Shown piece by piece: positions 7,542 to 13,096 of a stretch of 14,968 nt of DNA. The stretch is from an uncultured Actinomycetes bacterium. Its GTDB lineage: Bacteria; Actinomycetota; Thermoleophilia; Solirubrobacterales; Thermoleophilaceae. Each line of letters opens with the position of its first letter. Positions within the stretch are counted from its first letter, which is position 1. The DNA is taken from positions 1 to 14,968 of the forward strand of contig CAMLNW010000038.1 of assembly GCA_946481495.1 (NCBI GenBank), read 5' to 3'. A model generated the notes under the pieces. The model was not told where the DNA came from. It was given only the letters and a program-made list of their open reading frames with translations, and ran no database searches. Made by a program: the position numbers and the translations under genes.

Positions 7542-7994
7542 ATGCGCTACATGGTGATCGTCAAGTCCACGCCCGAGACCGAGGGCATGGAGATGCCGAC
7601 CGAGCAAACGACAGAGATGTTCGCGTCGATGGGCCGCTACAACGAGCAGCTGGCTGACGCCGGCGTGATGCTGGCCGGCGAGGGTCTGCTGCCGAGCACG
7701 GAGGGCTTCAAGCTGCGCTTCGACGGTGAGGAGCGGTCGGTCGTCGACGGGCCGTTCACCGAGGCCAAGGAGCTGATCGCCGGGTGGTGGCTGTTCCAGG
7801 TCGACTCGCGCGATGAGGCGATCGAGTGGATCTCCAAGGCGCCGTTCGGCGGCGTACCCGGCGGCTTCGAGCTCGAGGTGCGCCAGCTCGCCGAGGACGA
7901 CGATTTCGGCGACGCCTTCACGCCTGAGCTGCGCGAGCAGGAGGCCCGGATTCGGGCCAAGGTCAAGGCCAACCGCGCCGCGACGGGCCGTTAG
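7542..7994 (+). CDS. YCII-related (DGPF domain) protein
   Basis: The 150-residue protein shows the YCII/DGPF family pattern: an opening strand RYMVIVKST (2-10), a helix with GRYNEQLADAGVML (31-44), GEGLLPS (47-52), then the diagnostic VVDGPFTEAKE (67-77) followed by GWWLFQV (81-87) and a DEAIEWI helix (91-97). The fold is a dimeric ferredoxin-like barrel. The best-known YciI proteins hydrolyse small chlorinated substrates, but most DGPF proteins have no assigned reaction. A charged C-terminal extension (120-150) is predicted to be helical. The start is well supported: AAGGAG (7530-7535) six bases before ATG. Such genes often sit beside an ECF sigma factor in actinobacteria; none is present here. 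A hairpin follows the stop. Confidence 0.92.
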   Translation: MRYMVIVKSTPETEGMEMPTEQTTEMFASMGRYNEQLADAGVMLAGEGLLPSTEGFKLRFDGEERSVVDGPFTEAKELIAGWWLFQVDSRDEAIEWISKAPFGGVPGGFELEVRQLAEDDDFGDAFTPELREQEARIRAKVKANRAATGR

Positions 7995-8013
7995 CGGCCG
8001 GTCGCGCTAACTT

Positions 8014-8043
8014 GGTGGGCTGCCCTCCCCAAGGTAGCCCGCC
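8014..8043 (+). terminator. Hairpin after the YCII-type gene
   Basis: GGTGGGCTGCC (8014-8024) pairs with GGTAGCCCGCC (8033-8043) over 11 bp, including two G-T wobbles, with an 8-base loop. It starts 20 bp after the YCII stop and lies well before the transporter start, so it probably ends that transcript. No T tract follows. Its position argues against the upstream TTG at 8012 as the transporter's start. Confidence 0.5.
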
Positions 8044-8101
8044 ACTGCCTGACCGCGATGAGTTTTCGAGCCAGCCGCGGTCTCAACGGCGAACGCATTC
8101 G

Positions 8102-9640
8102 ATGACGAAGGAGACCGTGACCGTGACTGCCGCGACCGAGACACCGATCGACCACGACCGCAGCCGCTGGCTGGCGCTCTACGTGCTCTGCGCGGGGGCG
8201 CTGATGATCGTGCTCGACGCGACGATCGTCAACGTCGCGCTGCCGTCGATCCAGGAGGACCTCGGCTTTTCGCAGAACAACCTCGCCTGGGTGGTCAACG
8301 CCTACCTGATCCCGTTCGGCGGCCTGCTGCTGTTCGCCGGCCGGCTCGGCGACCTGATCGGCCAGCGCAAGATCTTCATGATCGGCCTCGCGATCTTCAC
8401 GGTGGCGTCGGCGCTCTGCGCGCTGGCGCAGACGCAGGAGATGCTGATCGCCGCGCGTTTCGTCCAGGGCGCGGGCGGCGCGGCGGCCTCGGCGGTCGTG
8501 CTCGGGATGATCGTGACGATGTTCCCCGAGCCGCGCGAGCAGGCGAAGGCGATCGGCGTCTACGGCTTCGTCGCCTCGGCCGGCGGCTCGATCGGCCTGA
8601 TCGCGGGCGGCGTCCTGACCGACCTCATCTCCTGGCACTGGATCTTCTTCATCAACATCCCGGTCGGGATCGCGACCGCCTACTTCGCGCTGAAGCTGGT
8701 CGAGGGCAAGGACGGCATCGGCTTCGAGCAGGGCGCCGACATCCCCGGCGCGGTGCTGCTGACCTCGGGCGTGATGATCGCCGTCTACGCGATCCTCGGC
8801 GTCGGTGAGGAGGGCTGGATCTCCGGCCGCGTGCTGGGCCTCGGCGCCGTCGGGCTGGCGCTGGTCGCCGCGTTCGTCTTCCGCCAGTCGCGGCTCGAGC
8901 ACCCGCTGATGCCGCTGCGGCTGTTCAAGGTGCGCAACATCGTCGGGGCGAACGTCGTGATGATGTTCCTGGTCGCCGGGATGTTCGCGATGTTCTTCCT
9001 CGGCGCGCTCTACCTGCAGCAGGTGCTCGGTTACGACCCGCTCGAGGTCGGCCTGGCGTTCCTGCCCTCGACGATCGTGATGGGCGCGATGTCGCTGCGC
9101 TTCTCGGAGAAGCTGATCATGCGCTTCGGAGCGAAGAACACGCTCGTCTCGGCGCTGGTGTTCATCGGCGCCGGGCTGCTGCTGTTCGCCCGCACGCCGG
9201 TCGACGGCGCCTACCTGCTCGACGTCGTCCCGCCGGTCGTGCTGATCGGCCTCGGCGCCGGCATGGGCTTCCCGTCGCTGATGATGCTGTCGATGTCCGG
9301 CGTGAGCATGCAGGACTCGGGCCTCGCCTCGGGCCTGATCAACACGACCGTTCAGGTCGGCGGCGCGATCGGCCTCGCGGTGCTCGCGACGGTGGCGGCG
9401 GACCGCACCGACTCGCTGCTCGCCGAGGGCGAGTCGGCGCTGTCGGCGCTCAACTCCGGCTTCCACGTCGCCTACCTGATCGGCGCCGGCCTGGTGGCGA
9501 TCGCGTTCGTCGTGGCGCTCGTCCTCCTGCGCTCGCCGTCGCCCGAGGAGATGGCGGCCGCGCACGGCGGCGGCGACGCCCACGAGGGCGCCACCGAGGA
9601 CACCGGCGAGCCGGATCCGGCGCTCGCCGAGTTCGTCTAG
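8102..9640 (+). CDS. MFS drug/H+ antiporter, DHA2 (EmrB/QacA-type) family
   Basis: From ATG 8102 the product is 512 residues with about 14 hydrophobic segments, as in the DHA2 family of proton-driven multidrug exporters. Motifs, in order: LDATIVNVALPSIQ in TM1 (motif D1), GRLGDLIGQRK in the loop between TM2 and TM3 (motif A), RFVQGAGGA in TM4 (motif B region), and GSIGLIAGGVLTD in TM5 (motif C, the antiporter signature). The C-terminal tail is hydrophilic and His/Gly/Glu-rich (GGGDAHEGATEDTGEPDP). An N-terminal extension to a TTG at 8012 would run through a terminator-like hairpin and is rejected. GTG codons at 8117 and 8123 are alternative starts, the latter with AAGGAG nine bases upstream. 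It likely exports small hydrophobic toxic compounds; the substrate is unknown. No local regulator is adjacent, though an HxlR gene lies further along. Confidence 0.93.
   Translation: MTKETVTVTAATETPIDHDRSRWLALYVLCAGALMIVLDATIVNVALPSIQEDLGFSQNNLAWVVNAYLIPFGGLLLFAGRLGDLIGQRKIFMIGLAIFTVASALCALAQTQEMLIAARFVQGAGGAAASAVVLGMIVTMFPEPREQAKAIGVYGFVASAGGSIGLIAGGVLTDLISWHWIFFINIPVGIATAYFALKLVEGKDGIGFEQGADIPGAVLLTSGVMIAVYAILGVGEEGWISGRVLGLGAVGLALVAAFVFRQSRLEHPLMPLRLFKVRNIVGANVVMMFLVAGMFAMFFLGALYLQQVLGYDPLEVGLAFLPSTIVMGAMSLRFSEKLIMRFGAKNTLVSALVFIGAGLLLFARTPVDGAYLLDVVPPVVLIGLGAGMGFPSLMMLSMSGVSMQDSGLASGLINTTVQVGGAIGLAVLATVAADRTDSLLAEGESALSALNSGFHVAYLIGAGLVAIAFVVALVLLRSPSPEEMAAAHGGGDAHEGATEDTGEPDPALAEFV
8108..8113 (+). 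promoter_or_regulatory. Shine-Dalgarno-like AAGGAG inside the annotated transporter start
   Basis: AAGGAG (8108-8113) lies just after ATG 8102, which itself has no clear ribosome binding site upstream. It is placed nine bases before an in-frame GTG (8123) and three before another (8117). Translation may therefore begin at GTG 8123, seven codons later than annotated; transmembrane helix 1 is unaffected either way. Confidence 0.45.
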
Positions 9641-9675
9641 AACGACAAAAGCGGTCAGTCCAATTTCGCTTGCAA

Positions 9676-9713
9676 GGCTCAAGTTTTCGGGCATAGCGCC
9701 CGAAACTTGGGCC
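9676..9713 (+). promoter_or_regulatory. Long hairpin ending at the GGDEF-HD start codon
   Basis: Bases 9676-9692 pair with 9698-9713 in a 16-bp stem with one bulged T (9687), one T-G wobble and a five-base loop. It begins 36 bp after the transporter stop and ends one base before ATG 9715. It may be the transporter's terminator, a translational control element for the downstream gene, or both. A weak TTGCAA (9670-9675) with an ATA-containing -10 about 16-17 bases on overlaps it, so a promoter within it cannot be excluded. Confidence 0.55.
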
Positions 9714-9714
9714 A

Positions 9715-10926
9715 ATGGGCGGGCGCAGGCAGGAGGTCGAGCGGCTTCAGGCGAGCCTTGAAGAGGCGCGCCGTCAGATCGCTGGCCTCGAGAACGAGCT
9801 GCGCGCGGCCCGTACCGCCGACCCGCTGACCGGTTTGCCGCTGCTCGACGCGCTCGACCGCCGGCTGGTTCCGGAGATCGAGCGCTCGCGCCGCCACGGC
9901 AGCCCGCTGACCGTCGCGGTGATCGACGTCGACGGCTTCCGTTCGATCAACGCCCACCACGGCCGTAAGGTCGGCGACCAGGTGCTCGCCACGGTCGGCA
10001 AGCTGCTCGGCGAGCAGGTCCGCACCAACGACGTCGTCAGCCGCTCCGGTGCCGACGAGTTCGTCGCGATGCTGCCCGAGACGCGCGCCGAGGAGGCGAT
10101 GCAGGCGTTCGACCGGATCTTCATCGCGCTCGAGGCGCTGCACGTCGGCGAGCTCGAGAGCGTCACCGTCTCGGTCGGGGTTGCCCAGTGGGAGCGCGGG
10201 ACGAGCTCCGAGCAGCTGTTGGCCAAGGCCGGCGCGCGCGTCGACGTCGCGCGCTCGCTCGGCGGCGGTCGCGCCGCCGCCAGCGACGCGGCCGACACCG
10301 CCGACGGCGACAAGCCGCGCGCCCAGGGCGACGTGATCGCCGCGCTCGCGGAGGCGCTGCTCGAGCGCGACCGCTACACCGGCGAGCACTCCGAGTCTGT
10401 CGTCGACCTCGTCGAGTCGGTCGCCCGCGGGCTCGCCCTTAGTGGCCCCGAGGTCGACCAGATCAAGGCGGCCGCGCTGCTGCACGACATCGGCAAGGTC
10501 GCGATCCCAGACGACATCCTCAACAAGCCGGGCCCGCTCGACGACGACCAGTGGAAGGTGATGCGCGAGCACCCTGCGATCGGCGAGCGGATCCTGCGAG
10601 CGATCCCCGGCATGGGGCCGATCGCGCGGATCGTCCGCCACGAGCACGAGCGCTTCGACGGCGGCGGCTACCCGGACGGCATCTCCGGCGACCAGATCCC
10701 GATCGGCGCGCGGATCATCCTCGCCTGCGACGCCTACCACGCGATGACCTCCGACCGGCCCTACCGCAAGGGGATGAGTCACGCCGACGCCGTCCGCGAG
10801 CTCTCCGAGCACGCCGGCACGCAGTTCGACCCGAACGTCACCGAGCTGCTGATCGGCACGCTCTACGGCCGTCGCCAGAGCGGCGGCGGGCGGACGGAGG
10901 CCGAGGCCTCCGGCGCCGCCGCCTGA
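9715..10926 (+). CDS. GGDEF-HD-GYP fusion, c-di-GMP turnover protein
   Basis: The 403-residue cytosolic protein has three parts. Residues 5-33 are a short coiled coil (VERLQASLEEARRQ). Residues 36-165 are a GGDEF domain: DPLTGLP (36-42), metal-ligand region VIDVDGF (69-75), a canonical RTND inhibitory I-site (103-106) exactly five residues before the signature, which reads GADEF (112-116) rather than GGDEF. After a variable linker, residues about 210-385 form an HD-GYP phosphodiesterase: HDIGKVAIPDDIL (from 257), HEHERFDGGGYP (309-320; the first His of the usual HHExxDGxGYP is Glu) and DAYHAMTSDRPYR. GGDEF domains make c-di-GMP and HD-GYP domains hydrolyse it; whether both are active here is unknown. 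No sensor or membrane segment is present, so input is presumably by partner binding. An in-frame stop at 9694-9696 rules out a much earlier start, and there is no Shine-Dalgarno. Its 3' end is 10 bp from a convergent gene. Confidence 0.93.
   Translation: MGGRRQEVERLQASLEEARRQIAGLENELRAARTADPLTGLPLLDALDRRLVPEIERSRRHGSPLTVAVIDVDGFRSINAHHGRKVGDQVLATVGKLLGEQVRTNDVVSRSGADEFVAMLPETRAEEAMQAFDRIFIALEALHVGELESVTVSVGVAQWERGTSSEQLLAKAGARVDVARSLGGGRAAASDAADTADGDKPRAQGDVIAALAEALLERDRYTGEHSESVVDLVESVARGLALSGPEVDQIKAAALLHDIGKVAIPDDILNKPGPLDDDQWKVMREHPAIGERILRAIPGMGPIARIVRHEHERFDGGGYPDGISGDQIPIGARIILACDAYHAMTSDRPYRKGMSHADAVRELSEHAGTQFDPNVTELLIGTLYGRRQSGGGRTEAEASGAAA
10882..10923. terminator. GC-rich hairpin at the end of the GGDEF-HD gene
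   Basis: GGCGGCGG (10882-10889) pairs with CCGCCGCC (10916-10923), and an inner 7-bp stem (10895-10901 with 10906-10912) closes a CGAG loop. The structure ends at the stop codon and is followed, after 10 bp, by the convergent DUF3618 gene. With no other room for a terminator between these genes, it may serve both strands. High local GC and Ala/Gly codons could also create it by chance. Confidence 0.4.
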
Positions 10927-10936
10927 CCGCTCGCGC

Positions 10937-11392
10937 TTAGCTCTGCCGCATCTCCTCTGCCTGCTCGCGGCCCGCCTGCTGGGCGGTCTCCGCGGCCTGC
11001 TGCGCGACGTCCTTGCCACGCTCGACGGCCTCTTGGCCGACCTCGCGCGCCTTGTCCTTCATCTGGTCGGCCATCGGCCCGATGCGCTCGTCCTCGACCT
11101 TGGTCGAGGGAACGAGCATGCCGGCGACGAAGCCGACAGCGGCCGCACCGACCGCGAGGCCGAGCGGGTTCTCCTGGGCGACGCCAGCCGCCTGGCGGGC
11201 GCCCTGCTTGACCTCGCCGCTATCGGGTGTCGAGCCCGCGACCTTCGACCGCACCGACTCGACGCGGTCCGCCACGGCGCCCTTCGCCCTGCCGGTCACG
11301 TCGGTCTTGTGGCCGAGCGCCTCGACGGTCTCACCCATCTCCGCGCGTGTGCTCTCTATTTCCTGCCTGATCTCATTCGGGTCTTGGCCCAT
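10937..11392 (-). CDS. DUF3618 domain membrane-associated protein
   Basis: The start is ATG 11392, with a perfect AAGGAGG seven bases upstream; longer in-frame extensions are shadow sequence. The 151-residue product opens with the DUF3618 pattern (residues 4-35: DPNEIRQEIESTRAEMGET and on), a helical segment found in actinobacterial and alphaproteobacterial envelope-associated proteins. An Ala/Gly-rich hydrophobic segment follows at 75-95 (NPLGLAVGAAAVGFVAGML). The C-terminal half is an amphipathic Ala/Glu/Gln/Lys helix with roughly 11-residue periodicity (about 112-148), LEA-like. The function of DUF3618 is unknown; association with Holin-X genes is a recurring arrangement. The first 37 bp overlap the end of the Holin-X gene, so translation is probably coupled. 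Confidence 0.88.
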   Translation of the reverse strand: MGQDPNEIRQEIESTRAEMGETVEALGHKTDVTGRAKGAVADRVESVRSKVAGSTPDSGEVKQGARQAAGVAQENPLGLAVGAAAVGFVAGMLVPSTKVEDERIGPMADQMKDKAREVGQEAVERGKDVAQQAAETAQQAGREQAEEMRQS

Positions 11393-11778
11393 TGGACATC
11401 CTCCTTGACGCTCTCCGTGGTTTGCTCCGGCACCGGGGCGCCGACCTCCTGCACCTTCCGCTTGCCGCGCTGCGCCAGCACCGCGGCGACGATCCCGTAG
11501 ACGACCGCGACGATCAGCGCCGCGAGCCACAGCGCCATGGCGCGATCGAGCGCCGCGATGATCGTCGTCGTCAGCGCCGCGAACGCGCCGGCTCCGAAGA
11601 GCCCAGCGCCGCCGAACATGCCCGCCCCGAGGCCGGCTTGCTTGCCCTTCTCGCCGATCTCCGCCTTCGCCAGCTCGATCTCCTGGCGAACCAGGTCGGT
11701 CGTCTGCTGCGAGAGCTGACGCAGCAGCTCCCCGGTCGGGCGGTCGTACAGGTCGTTATCACCGTTCCTGTCGGCCAT
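11356..11778 (-). CDS. Phage holin family (Holin-X, PF07332-type) membrane protein
   Basis: The 140-residue product has the layout of the 'putative actinobacterial Holin-X' family: an N-terminal amphipathic helix with LVRQEIELAKAEIGEKGKQ (29-47), two adjacent hydrophobic helices (about 50-76, Gly/Ala-rich, and 82-104, WLAALIVAVVYGIVAAVL), then a charged tail with VPEQTTESVKEDVQWAK (116-132), also family-typical. Despite the name, these are chromosomal envelope proteins in actinobacteria, and no lysin or phage gene is near. The start is ATG 11778, two bases after the previous gene's stop, with no clear Shine-Dalgarno, so it likely depends on translational coupling. Longer in-frame starts would run back into the upstream gene. 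The 3' end overlaps the DUF3618 gene. Confidence 0.9.
   Translation of the reverse strand: MADRNGDNDLYDRPTGELLRQLSQQTTDLVRQEIELAKAEIGEKGKQAGLGAGMFGGAGLFGAGAFAALTTTIIAALDRAMALWLAALIVAVVYGIVAAVLAQRGKRKVQEVGAPVPEQTTESVKEDVQWAKTRMRSGRK
11400..11406 (-). promoter_or_regulatory. Perfect Shine-Dalgarno for the DUF3618 gene
   Basis: On the minus strand AAGGAGG lies seven bases before ATG 11392. It decides the start among many in-frame upstream possibilities and sits inside the 3' coding region of the Holin-X gene. Confidence 0.85.
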
Positions 11779-11780
11779 GG

Positions 11781-12350
11781 CTATCGGTGCGGGTCGAATT
11801 GACTCGGCCTGGTGCCCGTACCGGCGTGTGGCTGTGTCTCGGCGCCAGCCTGCAGCTGCGCACCGGAGGACACCTGTGTCGGGGCGGACGAGCGATAGCG
11901 CTCGCCACTCGAGGCCTTGAGCATCCGCGAGGCGGCGAAGCCGAGCGCGAGGCCGCCGGCCACCACGGCCCACGGGTTACGCCGGCCGAAGTCCTCGACA
12001 TCGCGCAGGATCCGGTCCCCGTTCGCCTCCTCTAGATAGCCGCCGAGGCGCTCCGCGCGATCCGCGGCCTGATCGGCGTACCGCGCCGGCTTGTCCTTGC
12101 CCTGCCCGCGCAGCTGCTCGGCGAACGAGCGGACGTCTCCAGCGGTCCCGCGGATCTGCTCGCCGGCCTGCGTGGACCGCTGGTCGACCTGCTCGCTGAC
12201 GCGCCCACGCACCTGCTGGCTGGCATCACGCGCCTTCTCCTGCGCCTGTCCGGCCACCTCCTTCGCCTTGTCCTGTGCCTGCTCCGTCGCGCCGCCGTTG
12301 GACCCGCCGGAGCTGCCGGTTGCACCGGCTGAAATCGCCGTGTCGGCCAT
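11781..12350 (-). CDS. DUF883/ElaB-like, LEA-like Ala-rich membrane-associated protein
   Basis: ATG 12350 is chosen for its GAGAGGAG Shine-Dalgarno on the minus strand, five bases away. The 189-residue product starts with a Gly/Ser/Ala-rich stretch, then a long amphipathic helix (about 21-110). At 24-45 two consecutive 11-residue units (QAQDKAKEVAG, QAQEKARDASQ) repeat, the hallmark of group 3 LEA-type desiccation proteins. Then comes a GRRNPWAVVAGGLALGF segment (122-138), very like the C-terminal membrane anchor of ElaB/YqjD/DUF883 proteins, and a disordered Gln/Ser/Thr tail (150-189). It is probably peripheral to, or anchored in, the cytoplasmic membrane. It heads a three-gene minus-strand unit and is preceded by a candidate stress-sigma promoter. 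A stress-protective role is inferred, not shown; helix composition alone can mimic several families. Confidence 0.82.
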   Translation of the reverse strand: MADTAISAGATGSSGGSNGGATEQAQDKAKEVAGQAQEKARDASQQVRGRVSEQVDQRSTQAGEQIRGTAGDVRSFAEQLRGQGKDKPARYADQAADRAERLGGYLEEANGDRILRDVEDFGRRNPWAVVAGGLALGFAASRMLKASSGERYRSSAPTQVSSGAQLQAGAETQPHAGTGTRPSQFDPHR

Positions 12351-12387
12351 CTCCGCTCCTCTCTCGAAGTTTCCTGGGGCGGCAGGG

Positions 12388-12412
12388 TTGCCCAACCACG
12401 GAGGGCGTAAAC
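12388..12412 (-). promoter_or_regulatory. Candidate sigma-B/sigma-F-type promoter for the stress trio
   Basis: On the minus strand GTTTAC (12412-12407), 13 bases, then GGGCAA (12393-12388) fit the GTTTAA-N12-14-GGGTAT pattern of group 3 stress sigma factors (four of six at -10, five of six at -35). Transcription would start near 12381, giving a leader of about 31 bases that contains the Shine-Dalgarno of the gene at 12350. The 104-bp gap up to the regulator gene at 12455 holds nothing else I can define. Confidence 0.5.
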
Positions 12413-12454
12413 ACCACTTGATGCGGTTGGCCCAGGGCGATTTCGCGGGGTGCG

Positions 12455-13015
12455 TCAGGTGGCGTTCGCGCTGTCGCCGACCCCGCTGGGAACCGGCTCG
12501 GTCCGGGCTGCGGCGAAGGCGGCCTCGCGCCGCTCGAGCGCGGCCGAGAGCTCGGTCATGCCCGGGTCGAAGCTCGGTCCGGGCAGTGGGGTCAGGTCGC
12601 CGACCGAGAGCTGCTCGCCGCAGTTCGAGCAGGCGGTGACCGCCTCGATCGTCGCGCCGCAGGGCTCGTGGCGCAGCAGCAGCGGCGGGCCCTGCTCGCC
12701 GAAGATCCAGCGGTTGCCCCAGGTCTGCATCGCGAGCAGGACGAAGCCCAGGTCGGCGCCCTTCTCGGTCGGGTAGTAGTCGTAGCGGGTGGGCTTCTCC
12801 TGGTAGGGGACGCGTTGCAGCACGTCGTGCTCGACTAGCGCCGCGAGACGCTCGCTGAGCACCTTGCGCGAGATTCCGAGGTCGCGCTGGAGCGCGTCGA
12901 AGCGGGTGATCCCGAGCGCGACGTCGCGCAGGATCAGTGCCGTCCAGGCGTCGCCGATCACGTCGAGCGTGCGCGCGATCGAGCAGTTCATGTGGTCGAG
13001 CGGGGTGCGGGTCAT
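12455..13015 (-). CDS. HxlR-family winged-helix transcriptional regulator
   Basis: The 186-residue product carries the HxlR winged helix-turn-helix: NCSIARTLDVIGDAW (10-24; Cys11 is the conserved N-terminal cysteine), ILRDVALGITRFDALQRDLGIS (28-49), the recognition region KVLSERLAALVEHDVLQR (51-68), and wing residues TRYDYYPTEKG (76-86). A C-terminal extension has H116/C119 and C129/C132, spaced like a small zinc ribbon and seen in a subset of HxlR proteins. It binds DNA as a dimer and usually controls the adjacent divergent operon. The ATG at 13015 is favoured because a good promoter lies eight bases upstream; the longer frame would read into the divergent gene. The Asn/Ala-rich end (SGVGDSANAT) looks disordered. 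The divergent MMPL transporter gene is its likely target. Confidence 0.93.
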   Translation of the reverse strand: MTRTPLDHMNCSIARTLDVIGDAWTALILRDVALGITRFDALQRDLGISRKVLSERLAALVEHDVLQRVPYQEKPTRYDYYPTEKGADLGFVLLAMQTWGNRWIFGEQGPPLLLRHEPCGATIEAVTACSNCGEQLSVGDLTPLPGPSFDPGMTELSAALERREAAFAAARTEPVPSGVGDSANAT

Positions 13016-13023
13016 CTGCAGGC

Positions 13024-13052
13024 ACTGTAGCGGGGTGGGTTCCCGGTGTAAA
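13024..13052 (-). promoter_or_regulatory. Promoter of the HxlR gene, leaderless
   Basis: On the minus strand TTTACA (13052-13047, five of six to the -35 consensus), a 17-base spacer, and TACAGT (13029-13024, four of six to -10). The -10 ends eight bases before ATG 13015, so the mRNA would start at or next to the start codon; no Shine-Dalgarno is present. Confidence 0.65.
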
Positions 13053-13074
13053 CCTATGGGTTCCTTTTCGGAAC
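13036..13074. promoter_or_regulatory. Repeated sites in the HxlR-MMPL promoter, likely HxlR operators
   Basis: TGGGTTCC occurs at 13036-13043 and again at 13057-13064, exactly 21 bp (two helical turns) apart, and an inverted GGAAC (13070-13074) faces the second copy as GTTCC-N5-GGAAC. The first copy lies in the HxlR promoter spacer and the second over the -35 region of the MMPL promoter, ideal for control of both. HxlR regulators are known to bind paired sites next to their own genes; assignment here is inference. Confidence 0.55.
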
Positions 13075-13089
13075 TCACTCTGGTACAGT
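13061..13089 (+). promoter_or_regulatory. Promoter of the MMPL gene, leaderless
   Basis: TACAGT (13084-13089), the same -10 hexamer as on the opposite strand, ends seven bases before ATG 13097. The -35 position with a 17-base spacer reads TTCCTT (weak), consistent with an activator-dependent or regulated promoter. No Shine-Dalgarno lies before the ATG, supporting leaderless translation. Confidence 0.5.
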
Positions 13090-13096
13090 CGCCGCC

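Noticed and set aside
8012..8101. N-terminal extension of the MFS transporter from a TTG at 8012
   Set aside because: The 30 extra residues are Pro/Arg/Ser-rich, the region forms a terminator-like hairpin after the YCII gene, and no ribosome binding site supports it.
7991..9715. Long minus-strand frame opposite the transporter (574 codons)
   Set aside because: The product is dominated by His/Arg/Asp/Glu/Gln runs, the typical antisense of a GC-rich membrane-protein gene. The sense strand has clear MFS motifs.
11356..11778. Holin gene as evidence of a prophage
   Set aside because: Holin-X family proteins are common chromosomal genes in actinobacteria. No lysin, capsid, integrase or att-like repeats are nearby.
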